NCBI GenBank assembly: GCA_028683855.1
Contig: JAQUHA010000003.1
Span: 62,001-126,000, forward strand
Direction: 5' to 3'
Source: Desulfuromonadaceae bacterium
GTDB taxonomy: Bacteria > Desulfobacterota > Desulfuromonadia > Geobacterales > Pseudopelobacteraceae
Length of the DNA: 64,000 nt
Positions within the stretch are counted from its first letter, which is position 1; every line of letters starts with the position of its first letter. The position numbers and the translations under genes were made by a program. Of the stretch, positions 15,811 through 24,134 are shown in pieces. The notes beneath the pieces were generated by a model. It did no database searches. It saw only the letters and a program-made list of their open reading frames with translations, and was not told where the DNA came from.

Positions 15811-16773
15811 TTACAGGTTTTCCTGTGTTTTAGGGGTTCTGAAATCAACCCATAGATCAAATAATCCAATTCCTGCGATGAGTGCCAGTAGATAAGGCTG
15901 AATAATTAACAGTACATATAACATTATTCGTAGAAAAGTCGAAATTGAATGTCTTGATAATAATGTCGATACAACAGCCATTCCCTGAATAAAATAGACG
16001 AACAGAACAACAAGCAGAACATTTAGAGCAGGGTAAGTAATCTGTGATTCCGGCAGCAATTGAGTAATGCCCGTCGCAATCAAAACCCAGACGGTCAGAT
16101 CATGGCATTTAAAAGTACTGAATTCGCCAATAATGATATCAGGAGCTGTCTTGGCTATACTTTTCTTTAAAAGCAAAAGGTTGCATCCTGCAATAACAAT
16201 AAGCATAGATACTATCAGTGACGGATACAATCGGTGCAACAGTTCAGCGGCGGTTGTCATGGAGCTTTTAAGGAGTTCCAGGTCTTCACCTGTAATGCCA
16301 CCTTTTTCATAAAGAGTCACAGCCTGGTTAAAACTACTGGAAATCTCGTTTGAAATCATCTTCTTAATACTTAAACCAGTAGTAAAAGCGTAAGCTGCAA
16401 CACTCGAATAAAGAAGTAAAAAATTTGCAACTGTTGTCCAGAAAAGCGAGCGACTGGCTGAAATACGACGTACAAGCAATTCCGGCAGCAGCAAACCTGT
16501 CAACACACACATACCCATGTACATAAAACCAGCTAACAGTCCGAATAGTAATGTTATTAGGGCTGTGGTTCCCAGTACTATAATCAGAGAAGATGCTCGA
16601 CCGTGAAGTAACCTGTTATAAGCAACAGGAAATGGTGCCAGTATCCCTGAAAATAAGCCGAGTGGTGGTATAGTCAGATACGTTGCGAATAAAATAAAAG
16701 AACCGACCACTCCGAGCAAAGACGCCTTTAAGCGAGTTTGAATGTTGTAGCCGGTCGGTGACTCAAAGCTCAT
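15811..16773 (-). CDS. DUF2232 (YybS-like) multi-pass membrane protein
   Basis: The 320-aa protein is very hydrophobic with about eight membrane segments. Its position between rpsR and rplI and the pattern LKASLLGVVGSFILFATYLT...GLFSGILAPFPVAY fit the DUF2232/YybS family. That family often sits in the rpsF-rpsR-rplI operon of firmicutes and deltaproteobacteria. Its function is unknown; fold resemblance to ECF-type transport S components has been suggested for YybS-like proteins, which I cannot test here. It starts 11 bp after rpsR and ends 28 bp before rplI. Confidence 0.8.
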   Translation of the reverse strand: MSFESPTGYNIQTRLKASLLGVVGSFILFATYLTIPPLGLFSGILAPFPVAYNRLLHGRASSLIIVLGTTALITLLFGLLAGFMYMGMCVLTGLLLPELLVRRISASRSLFWTTVANFLLLYSSVAAYAFTTGLSIKKMISNEISSSFNQAVTLYEKGGITGEDLELLKSSMTTAAELLHRLYPSLIVSMLIVIAGCNLLLLKKSIAKTAPDIIIGEFSTFKCHDLTVWVLIATGITQLLPESQITYPALNVLLVVLFVYFIQGMAVVSTLLSRHSISTFLRIMLYVLLIIQPYLLALIAGIGLFDLWVDFRTPKTQENL

Positions 16774-16784
16774 TTAAGTCCAAT

Positions 16785-17156
16785 TCAGTTCACTGCATGA
16801 TTTGCTGCAATAGGAAGAAGTGCAATATTACGGGCACGCTTAATGGCTTCGGTAATGTGTCTCTGATGAGCTGCGCAGTTTCCGGAAATTCTGCGTGGAA
16901 CAATCTTGCCGCGCTCTGTAATAAAAAAGCGAAGTGTGCGTGGTTCTTTATAGTCGATTACAAGATTTTTTTCAGCGCAAAAACGGCAAACTTTACGACG
17001 CTGAAAAGGGCGTCTCTTGCGTGGTCCCCCAGGTTGTCCACCAGGTCCGCCAGTCGGACGCTGTCCGGAACCTCCCACAGGACGCTGACCGACGGATGAA
17101 GGACGCTGATAAGATGATGTTGTTGATGCAGTAGCAGTTGGTCTTGCCTCACTCAT
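16785..17156 (-). CDS. rpsR: Small-subunit ribosomal protein bS18 with long N-terminal extension
   Basis: The last ~75 residues are a normal bS18: [19 protein letters not shown], then [20 protein letters not shown] and [13 protein letters not shown]. It binds bS6 and 16S rRNA in the platform. The CRFC pair suggests a zinc-binding (C+) version. Ahead lies an extra ~45 residues rich in Gly, Pro, Gln, Arg, Ser and Thr, including repeated GQRPxGG units. The start at 17156 is supported by GGAGGAGAC, so the extension is probably translated. Typical bS18 is 75-95 aa; this one is 123. Confidence 0.93.
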   Translation of the reverse strand: MSEARPTATASTTSSYQRPSSVGQRPVGGSGQRPTGGPGGQPGGPRKRRPFQRRKVCRFCAEKNLVIDYKEPRTLRFFITERGKIVPRRISGNCAAHQRHITEAIKRARNIALLPIAANHAVN

Positions 17157-17177
17157 TAGTATGTCTCCTCCTAAAAA

Positions 17178-17573
17178 TTATTCGGCAGCTTCTTCAGCAG
17201 CGACGGTTTCTTCAACGGTTTCATCAACATTTTCTTCTACGGATTCCGCTATTTCAGCTTTTTTCTCAGCTGCGGCACGTTCCGGCAGGTCAGTAATGTT
17301 GACAGTCTGATAACGCAACACCTTGTCGTCAAGACGGAGACGTCTTTCAAGCTCAGCGATTAGCGTGCTGCCGCCATCAAAACGAAGATAGTAATAACGG
17401 CCTCTTGCAGATTTTTTGATGGGATAAGCCAGCTTTCTGATACCCCAGTCGTCCATCCTGAAACAGTCGCCCTTATAGGACGAAATGACATCCTGAGCTT
17501 TTGTAGTGACAGACTTGATGTCATCTTCGCTCAGGTCAGGGTGGAGGATGAAAATTGTTTCGTACTTCCTCAT
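17178..17573 (-). CDS. rpsF: Small-subunit ribosomal protein bS6
   Basis: bS6 pairs with bS18 on the platform of the 30S subunit. The start at 17573 (MRKYETIFILHPDLSEDDIK) has GAGGAGGAT upstream and the exact family N-terminus, giving 131 aa. RGRYYYLRFDGGSTLIAELE and LRLDDKVLRYQTV are family stretches. The C-terminus (about 100-131) is a Glu/Ala/Val-rich acidic tail, longer than in many bS6 proteins. First gene of the operon. Confidence 0.95.
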   Translation of the reverse strand: MRKYETIFILHPDLSEDDIKSVTTKAQDVISSYKGDCFRMDDWGIRKLAYPIKKSARGRYYYLRFDGGSTLIAELERRLRLDDKVLRYQTVNITDLPERAAAEKKAEIAESVEENVDETVEETVAAEEAAE

Positions 17574-17665
17574 ATTGGTAATCCTCCTCACGGATTCAAG
17601 CCCCGATCCTACCCGGAGCAAGGAGATTTCGGCATTAAATGCCGTCTTTAAAAGAACAACTCTTC
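17574..17665 (-). promoter_or_regulatory. rpsF leader with two hairpins; possible S6:S18 autoregulatory element
   Basis: The transcribed leader upstream of rpsF contains a perfect CGGCAT/ATGCCG hairpin (17630-17644). A second stem GCTCCG/CGGGGC (17600-17605 with 17614-17619, one G-U pair) encloses a CCG-bearing G-rich region ahead of the ribosome-binding site. Autoregulation by an S6:S18 complex recognising a CCG-containing leader structure is established in other bacteria. Assigning this leader to that class is inference and I could not fold it. Confidence 0.3.
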
Positions 17666-17762
17666 TACTATGTATTTATTTAAAGTGCAACAAAATTTAT
17701 TACACTATCACGAGCTAATGATTATGTCCGGTTTTGTAGCAGACTAATCTGTCCATAGATGA

Positions 17763-18030
17763 ATCCCTTTGTCAACCAGTGAAGGTTGGCTTTACCTGGC
17801 CGTGGTACTTGACCTGTTTTCCCGTCAGATTGTCGGTTGGTCCATGAACAGCAAAATGGATCGGGTTTTGGTGAATCAAGCTTTGCGGATGGCTGTCTGG
17901 CGTAGAAAACCAGCACGCGGGCTTATTCATCAATCAGATCGTGGCAGCCAGTATTGTAGTGATGATTTTCAAAGTGAGCTGAATATGTTTGGTATCATTT
18001 GCAGTATGAGCCGTAAAGGAAACCTATTCT
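17763..18030 (+). pseudogene. IS3-family transposase (OrfB) remnant
   Basis: About 85 residues of an IS3-type integrase core are readable: [20 protein letters not shown], then [20 protein letters not shown] and SMSRKGN. This includes the second catalytic Asp region (HxSDRGSQY). The N-terminal part with the first Asp is missing; there is a stop at 17760-17762. The frame ends at a stop right after MSRKGN, where intact proteins continue into the catalytic Glu region. It is therefore truncated on both sides and inactive. No matching terminal inverted repeats or target duplication could be shown. Confidence 0.85.
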
Positions 18031-18032
18031 AA

Positions 18033-18331
18033 ACTGGTTTCAGATGCTTATATGTCTTCATTTCTTTAAGCGTTGAGCAGTATGAAGCAAAATCCACCTT
18101 TATTTGTAGGTATGTAAATAAAAACCTGAAATATATATGTAGTATTTCGCAGGAAGTAAATTAAAAAATTTAAAATTTATGGTACAAATTTATAATACGT
18201 TACGGCAGCCTGTATATTCTGAAAAATAATATATGAATTGGGTAGGAAACTTATTTTAGTTAGCGGAAATTTGTTGTAGTATCACCGCCGTTTTACTCTA
18301 CTATGAATATAAAGCCCGGAGGAAATTATTG
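18033..18331. other. AT-rich intergenic stretch without a gene
   Basis: No supported reading frame on either strand and no clear hairpin or repeat. Composition is noticeably more AT-rich than the flanks. It separates the IS3 remnant from the aminotransferase gene and may include decayed mobile-element DNA. A CGGAGGA ribosome-binding site at 18317-18323 belongs to the next gene. Confidence 0.6.
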
Positions 18332-19540
18332 ATGGCAATTGCAATGAAGATAGCTAGCCAGATATCCAGATCATCCTGGATTCGTAAAATGTTTGAAGAG
18401 GGTGAGCGTCTAAGAAAGGAGTTCGGTGCTGAAAATATTTTTGATTTCACTTTAGGAAATCCTGATGTTGAGCCGCCGGAATCCTTTAGAAGAGAGCTGC
18501 TTGAACTTGTATCTAATCCAGTTCCTGGAATGCATCGCTATATGAACAATGCCGGTTACCATGAAACACGGAGCGCTGTAGCGGAGAGGATAAGCAGAGA
18601 TTCAGACATAACTGTACCGGCTGAAAATATAATTATGACCTGCGGAGCCGGTGGGGCACTTAATGTGGTGCTTAAGACTATCCTGAACCCAGGAGAAGAG
18701 GTTATTATTCTTGCTCCGTTTTTTGTTGAATACAAATTCTACATAGATAATCACGGTGGCGTACCGGTGGAGGTGTGGACAGACAAAGAAACTTTCCAGC
18801 TTGACATTGATGCAATAAAAGATGCGATAACATCCAAAACCAGAGCTGTTATCATCTGTTCTCCAAACAATCCTACAGGGGTCATCTATCCGGCAGAAAG
18901 TTTAAAACAGCTGGGTGATATTTTAAAAAATATATACAGGGAGAATGGTCATCTTATTTATGTAATCTCGGACGAACCTTATGCAAGAATCGCTTTTGAC
19001 GGCAACAGTGTTCCTAACATTTTTCCACTGGTAGAGAGTTCAATCATTGTGACTTCGCACAGTAAAGATCTCGCTCTTCCGGGAGAAAGGATAGGTTATA
19101 TTGCTGCCAATCCGCGTATGTCAACTGCTGCCCAGTTTATGGAGGGGGCGGTTTTTAGTAATCGGGTTCTCGGATTCGTTAATGCCCCGGCAATGATGCA
19201 GAGACTGGTAGCTAAGCTTCAGAATGAATCGGTAGATATAGCTGAATATCAGAAAAAACGTGATCTTCTTGTAAATGAACTGACTGGCATGGGTTTTACG
19301 ATGGTCAAGCCGGACGGTGCTTTCTATATCTTTCCTAAATCACCTCTGGATGATGATGTTGAATTTGTTAAACTTGCTCAGAAGTTTCATATTCTGCTGG
19401 TTCCTGGTGCCGGATTTGGAGCTCCTGGATTCTTTCGTATTGCCTACTGTTTTGATTCGGGGATGATAGAACGAAGTATTCCAGCATGGCGTGCTCTGGC
19501 AAAAGAGTGTGGGCTTACGTCTCTGCCTGATACTCTTTAA
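18332..19540 (+). CDS. PLP-dependent class I aminotransferase (aspartate aminotransferase-like)
   Basis: The 402-aa protein is a fold-type I aminotransferase. It has ICSPNNPTGVIYP (PLP-contacting Asn), VISDEPYARIAFDG (Asp/Tyr), and VTSHSKDLALPGERIGYIA, where SHSK carries the PLP Lys and GERIGY the phosphate-binding Arg. The C-terminal GFFRIAYCF should hold the carboxylate-binding Arg. The ATG at 18332 sits 8 bp after CGGAGGA; a TTG three bases earlier is an alternative. The substrate is probably an acidic or aromatic amino acid, but this cannot be fixed. It is a stand-alone gene. Confidence 0.85.
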   Translation: MAIAMKIASQISRSSWIRKMFEEGERLRKEFGAENIFDFTLGNPDVEPPESFRRELLELVSNPVPGMHRYMNNAGYHETRSAVAERISRDSDITVPAENIIMTCGAGGALNVVLKTILNPGEEVIILAPFFVEYKFYIDNHGGVPVEVWTDKETFQLDIDAIKDAITSKTRAVIICSPNNPTGVIYPAESLKQLGDILKNIYRENGHLIYVISDEPYARIAFDGNSVPNIFPLVESSIIVTSHSKDLALPGERIGYIAANPRMSTAAQFMEGAVFSNRVLGFVNAPAMMQRLVAKLQNESVDIAEYQKKRDLLVNELTGMGFTMVKPDGAFYIFPKSPLDDDVEFVKLAQKFHILLVPGAGFGAPGFFRIAYCFDSGMIERSIPAWRALAKECGLTSLPDTL

Positions 19541-19560
19541 TTCAGTTGCTTTTAGAAAAG

Positions 19561-19592
19561 CGCTTACCCCGTTGTCTGCAGCGGGGTAAGCG
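19561..19592. terminator. Hairpin terminator between convergent aminotransferase and pepF genes
   Basis: CGCTTACCCCG (19561-19571) and CGGGGTAAGCG (19582-19592) are exact 11-bp complements around a 10-base loop. On the minus strand the stem is followed by CTTTTCT, so it best terminates the peptidase gene; it may also serve the plus strand. Confidence 0.7.
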
Positions 19593-19639
19593 TAAATCAT
19601 GTATCTTTCTCAGCCGGTTTCAGGCATAGAGAAAATTGT

Positions 19640-21409
19640 TTAAGCGGTAAGCTTCAACTCTTCTATTAACCCTGCAAGAACATCATACCCTTTCTGCCAG
19701 AACCCAGCGTCGGTTATATCAATGCCGGCAAGTTTTGCTGTATCGGCTGGTGAGAGAGACCCACCAGACTCAAGGAGTTTTCGATATCCGGGCTTAAAAT
19801 TATCACCCTCTTCACGATATTTCTGAAAAAGAGCAAGCACAAGAAGTTCTGCGAATGTGTATGAATAACAGTAAAACCGGCTATGTATAAAATGTCCTAT
19901 GTAACTCCACCCCCACCTGTAAGCCGGAATCATTTCAACCGAATCTCCAAACAGTTTCCGGTTCTCCTCCAGCCAAATTTCAGCAATGCAATCGTTTGAA
20001 AGCAATCCGTTTCTACGCTCATTATGCAGACGGAGTTCAAATCGTGTCAGCACTGTTTGTCTGAATGTTGTAGCTATTATATCTTCAATTTTGGCGCAGA
20101 GCAGGGATCTTCGGACAAGAGGATCTTGCTCTCTATCAAGCATTCTGCGTGTTAAAAGCATTTCTCCGAAAACCGAAGCTGTCTCTGCAAGCGGTAGTGG
20201 TGCATGATAATTCAATAAACTCTGCTTTTGCGAAATAACAGAATGAAGCCCATGACCCATTTCATGTGCAATAGTGGCAAGATCGCGAAGTGTCCCTGTG
20301 AAATTCAGCAGCAGGAAGGGTGGAAGTTCGGGCGAGATCGCCATGGCGAATGCACCCCCCGATTTTCCTGTACGAGGTAGAACATCTACTCTTCGTTCAG
20401 TAAAGAACTCTTCAGCTATTTTACCGAATTCAGGATCGTACTCTTTATACGAATCAGTAACTATGTTACGGGCAGTTTCAAAATCATAAGAGCGTTCGGT
20501 CTCGGCAACGGGTGCGTAGATATCGCAGTTACGCAGTTTATCAATTTTTAACATACCTGCCTTGATTCGGAAATACTGCTGCGCCAGACCATAATTAGCT
20601 TCTGTTACAGACATCAGGTGTTCTACCGCATCATCCGGAATTTCGTTGCCTATGTTGGTCTGCTGTATTGGCGTCTGGTAATTTCTTAATTCCATATCCT
20701 GGCTGTGATCAAGAGCTATATTGTTAAAAACGGAGTTAAAAACAATGCCATGTTCTCCGTGTCTATCCAAAAAGATGGTCATTGCTCGAAAACGGACATC
20801 CGCCGAGGTGTGATGTAACAGTGAGAGGAGCTCTTCACCGGTAAAATCGCGTTCCTCTCCGTCCAACTCCATTTTATATTTGAAAGATGATGAAAGTTCA
20901 TCAAACAGTTTGGTAAAGGCGCGTACTCCTGTCAGATCTTTGCGGGTAAGGAGCCTCTCTTCATTCTCTTTAAGTGTATGTGGGCGGAATTTTCGGAGTC
21001 CGGAGATAAAATGCAGATAATCGGCGGCAGCAGGATATGACTGAAAACTGTCAAAACGCTGCTCATCAAGTTCCATAATTTCAATTTCAAAAAAGAGTAA
21101 CTGCTGGGATAGTCTGTTTCCAAGCTCAGAACAGCGTTGCGACAGAGCTCGATAAGTTTCGTTAAGTGAATCGCTCGCAAAGAGAAGGTGAGCGTAACAG
21201 AATGGTTTGGATATAAGTGCTTGAAGTGTTTCATACTCTTTAATAGCTGAAAGAAGAGTATGGTTATCCAGCTCTGAAATCTTATCAAAATATTTTATTC
21301 TGAAGTGGTCTGCCAATTTTTCAAAAGAGCCGAGATCGGTTTCAAGTTCCGCAGAGTCAGGTGCTCTATAGAGGATGGATGTATTCCAGGTAAGATTGAT
21401 ATCTTGCAT
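19640..21409 (-). CDS. pepF: M3-family oligoendopeptidase F
   Basis: The 589-aa protein is a cytoplasmic zinc metallo-oligopeptidase. The zinc motif HEMGH lies in RDLATIAHEMGHGLHSVIS, and the third ligand is the Glu in ETASVFGEMLL. The downstream YSYTFAELLVLALFQKY is typical of the PepF/M3B group. It degrades short peptides. The start at 21409 (MQDINLTWNTSILY) gives a normal length; the open frame extends 17 codons further, and the ribosome-binding site (GGAG 11 bases away) is weak. It is a single gene, convergent with the aminotransferase. Confidence 0.9.
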   Translation of the reverse strand: MQDINLTWNTSILYRAPDSAELETDLGSFEKLADHFRIKYFDKISELDNHTLLSAIKEYETLQALISKPFCYAHLLFASDSLNETYRALSQRCSELGNRLSQQLLFFEIEIMELDEQRFDSFQSYPAAADYLHFISGLRKFRPHTLKENEERLLTRKDLTGVRAFTKLFDELSSSFKYKMELDGEERDFTGEELLSLLHHTSADVRFRAMTIFLDRHGEHGIVFNSVFNNIALDHSQDMELRNYQTPIQQTNIGNEIPDDAVEHLMSVTEANYGLAQQYFRIKAGMLKIDKLRNCDIYAPVAETERSYDFETARNIVTDSYKEYDPEFGKIAEEFFTERRVDVLPRTGKSGGAFAMAISPELPPFLLLNFTGTLRDLATIAHEMGHGLHSVISQKQSLLNYHAPLPLAETASVFGEMLLTRRMLDREQDPLVRRSLLCAKIEDIIATTFRQTVLTRFELRLHNERRNGLLSNDCIAEIWLEENRKLFGDSVEMIPAYRWGWSYIGHFIHSRFYCYSYTFAELLVLALFQKYREEGDNFKPGYRKLLESGGSLSPADTAKLAGIDITDAGFWQKGYDVLAGLIEELKLTA

Positions 21410-21585
21410 TATAAAGTTGTCTCCAGATGATTTATTTTGAAAACCTATACAACGGATCAAGCGAAAGCGTCAAGGTGATGATATTTCAATAGTTGCAGAG
21501 TTAGTTGACCTGCCGTTTGAAATAGATAATACTGCCCGAACATAAATTGTGGAAACTGACATAAATATTAAGGTGATCGAAAAAA

Positions 21586-22923
21586 ATGATCCGAATCAGT
21601 AAAGGGTTGGATATTCCGATATCCGGCGCCCCCAAACAGCAGATAGACTCTAGTCCAGACATTCATCGAGTGGCTCTGCTCGGTTCTGATTATCCCTGTA
21701 TGAAGCCTCGATTTCTTGTGCAGGAGGGTGATTCTGTTAAACTTGGACAGCCTCTTTTTAGCGATAAAAAGAACCCGGAAATTTTATATACCTCACCTGG
21801 TTGTGGAGTTGTCACCGCTATAAAGAGAGCAGAGCGGAGAGAGTTCATCTCCATAGTGATTGAACTTTGCGGTGATGATGAAATCAGCTTTTCAGTCTTG
21901 ACGGATGCCCGGTTGTCAGAAACCCCTGCCGCAGAAATCGAAAAGCGCCTTTTGTCTTCAGGTCTCTGGACAGCCTTCAGAACACGCCCTTTTGCCAAAA
22001 TACCTGTTCCTGGAACTAAGCCCGCTGCTATCTTTGTTACAGCGATTGACAGCAATCCGCTGGCTGCAGATCCGGATCTGGTGATCAATGAGAATGAAAT
22101 CCAGTTTCACGCAGGTTTAAAGGGGTTGAAGTCATTAACGACTGGAAAATTATATTTGTGCAGGGGTGAATTTTCGAGTGTGAAAGTTCCTGAATGTGTT
22201 ACGGATGCAACTTTTTCGGGGCCGCATCCAGTCGGTCTTTCTGGAACACATATCCATTTCCTGGAGCCTGTAAGCCTGAACAGGCAGGTGTGGCATATAA
22301 ACTATCAGGATGTAATTGCAGTCGGAAAACTTTTTCTGACTGGGCGGATAAGCGTGGAGCGTGTAGTATCTATTGCCGGCCCAAAGGCTCTTAGCCCCCG
22401 GCTTATCCGCACCCGTATGGGAGCTGACATTCTGGAGCTTACAAAGAATGAAATAGATTCTGGGGAGGTTAGAATTATTTCCGGTTCAATTTTATCCGGG
22501 CATACCGCTGCGGCTGACTCCGCATTTTTGGGGCGTTATCATTGCCAGATATCGATTATTTCAGAGGAGCGAGAGAGGAAATTTCTAAATTGGCTTGCCC
22601 CCGGTTTTAACAGGATATCGGTTAAGCCTCTATACGCTTCCGCACTTCTTCCGGCTCGAAACTTTTCTTTTGGAAGCTCCACTAACGGCTCAAGCCGGGG
22701 TATGGTTCCTATAGGTGCATTCGAGAAGATAATGCCGCTTGATTTAAAAATTACCTGGCTGCTCCGATCACTTCTTGCCGATGACGTAGAAATGGCGCAG
22801 CAGCTCGGATGCCTCGAGCTGAGTGAGGAGGATCTGGCTCTCTGTAGCTATGTATGTTCAGGGAAGATTGATTATGGCAGTCATCTCCGCCGTATTCTTA
22901 ATAGAATTGAAGAGGAGGGGTGA
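21586..22923 (+). CDS. nqrA: Na+-translocating NADH:quinone reductase subunit A (NqrA)
   Basis: NqrA is the large peripheral cytoplasmic subunit of Na+-NQR and is involved in quinone reduction. The 445-aa protein starts with the family-typical MIRISKGLDIPISGAPKQQI. A lipoyl-like segment follows (MKPRFLVQEGDSVKLGQPLF; YTSPGCGVVTAI), then GPHPVGLSGTHIHFLEPV, an Nqr/Rnf-shared signature. It lacks the ferredoxin Cys motifs of RnfC, which separates the two. It is followed by nqrB with a 1-bp overlap, opening a long plus-strand gene string. Confidence 0.92.
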   Translation: MIRISKGLDIPISGAPKQQIDSSPDIHRVALLGSDYPCMKPRFLVQEGDSVKLGQPLFSDKKNPEILYTSPGCGVVTAIKRAERREFISIVIELCGDDEISFSVLTDARLSETPAAEIEKRLLSSGLWTAFRTRPFAKIPVPGTKPAAIFVTAIDSNPLAADPDLVINENEIQFHAGLKGLKSLTTGKLYLCRGEFSSVKVPECVTDATFSGPHPVGLSGTHIHFLEPVSLNRQVWHINYQDVIAVGKLFLTGRISVERVVSIAGPKALSPRLIRTRMGADILELTKNEIDSGEVRIISGSILSGHTAAADSAFLGRYHCQISIISEERERKFLNWLAPGFNRISVKPLYASALLPARNFSFGSSTNGSSRGMVPIGAFEKIMPLDLKITWLLRSLLADDVEMAQQLGCLELSEEDLALCSYVCSGKIDYGSHLRRILNRIEEEG

Positions 22924-24134
22924 TGAAATCAATTCGTTCCATCCTTGATTTTATGGAGTCAAAATTTAAGGAAGGGGGTAAACTCTCAAAAATATCCCCA
23001 CTTTTTGAGGCTATTGATTCTTTTTTATACTCTCCGGGTCAGGTCACTTCAGGTTCAGTTCACGTTCGTGACGCGATGGATCTTAAGAGGGTGATGGTTA
23101 TTGTAGTAGTAGCCCTGCTCCCATGTTTTTATATGGCGTTATGGAACACCGGTTTTCAGGCTAACAGCGCTATTTCAGTTACAGGGGTGCATATCGGGGG
23201 GTGGCGTGAAACAGTTCTCTCTTTTTTCGGATATACGGCAGATCCGAACAGTTTAGTCGATAACCTGTTAATGGGGGGAGTATGGTTTATTCCTGTATAT
23301 CTTGTTACAAATATTGTAGGCGGTTTTTGGGAAACCCTTTTTGCAATCATAAGAAAACATGAAATAAATGAGGGCTTTCTGGTTACAGGTTCACTTTTCC
23401 CTCTGATCTGCCCTCCGACAATACCACTCTGGCAGGTTGCGCTTGGAATCAGCTTCGGCGTTGTTATAGGAAAAGAGATTTTTGGCGGTACCGGCAAAAA
23501 CTTTATGAACCCGGCTCTGGCGGGTAGAGCATTTCTATTTTTTGCCTATCCCGCTCAGATAAGCGGAGATAAGGTGTGGACTGCAGTTGACGGCTACAGT
23601 AGCGCTACACCGCTGGCGCGTATTGCTGAAACCGGAATTACAGGATTATCACAATCTACATCCTGGATGGCTGCCTTTCTTGGTAAAATACCGGGCTCAA
23701 TGGGGGAAACATCTACAGTCGCCTGTCTGGCAGGAGCCTTGATACTCCTTCTTACCGGAGTCGCTTCGTGGCGAATAATGGTTTCATGTGCCGTTGGAGC
23801 TGCTCTGATTTCTACACTTTTCACATTGGTCGGAAGCTTAACAAACCAGATGTTCGCCTTACCGTTTCATTGGCATTTTGTACTTGGCGGTTTCGCCTTT
23901 GGTCTTGTCTTTATGACTACTGACCCGGTTACAGGTTCAATGACTGAAGAGGGGCAGTGGATTTATGGAGCATTGATAGGTTTTATGTGCATCCTTATCC
24001 GCGTTATTAATCCCGCCTTTCCGGAAGGTATGATGCTGGCAATTCTGTTTGGAAACATTTGCGCCCCATTCATAGACCATATTGTACTGAAACGACACAC
24101 AAAGCGGAGGCTGCTTCGCCATGCCCAGGGATAG
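22923..24134 (+). CDS. nqrB: Na+-translocating NADH:quinone reductase subunit B (NqrB)
   Basis: NqrB is a multi-pass membrane subunit holding covalent FMN and riboflavin and the Na+ path. The ATG at 22923 follows GGAGG and gives 403 aa with the family N-terminus (FKEGGKLSKISPLFEAIDSF). The covalent FMN motif appears as D223-GYSSAT229 (usually D-x-x-S-G-A-T; here Ser replaces Gly). GKNFMNPALAGRAFLFFAYP and FVLGGFAFGLVFMTTDPVT are conserved. About nine or ten membrane helices are expected. It overlaps nqrC by 14 bp. Confidence 0.93.
   Translation: MKSIRSILDFMESKFKEGGKLSKISPLFEAIDSFLYSPGQVTSGSVHVRDAMDLKRVMVIVVVALLPCFYMALWNTGFQANSAISVTGVHIGGWRETVLSFFGYTADPNSLVDNLLMGGVWFIPVYLVTNIVGGFWETLFAIIRKHEINEGFLVTGSLFPLICPPTIPLWQVALGISFGVVIGKEIFGGTGKNFMNPALAGRAFLFFAYPAQISGDKVWTAVDGYSSATPLARIAETGITGLSQSTSWMAAFLGKIPGSMGETSTVACLAGALILLLTGVASWRIMVSCAVGAALISTLFTLVGSLTNQMFALPFHWHFVLGGFAFGLVFMTTDPVTGSMTEEGQWIYGALIGFMCILIRVINPAFPEGMMLAILFGNICAPFIDHIVLKRHTKRRLLRHAQG

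Noticed and set aside
17722-17916. 64-codon open frame on the minus strand over the IS3 remnant
   Set aside because: It is antisense to a recognisable transposase fragment and has no family resemblance.
21586-22923. RnfC as an alternative to NqrA
   Set aside because: The ferredoxin-type Cys clusters of RnfC are absent, and nqrB and nqrC follow with covalent FMN motifs.
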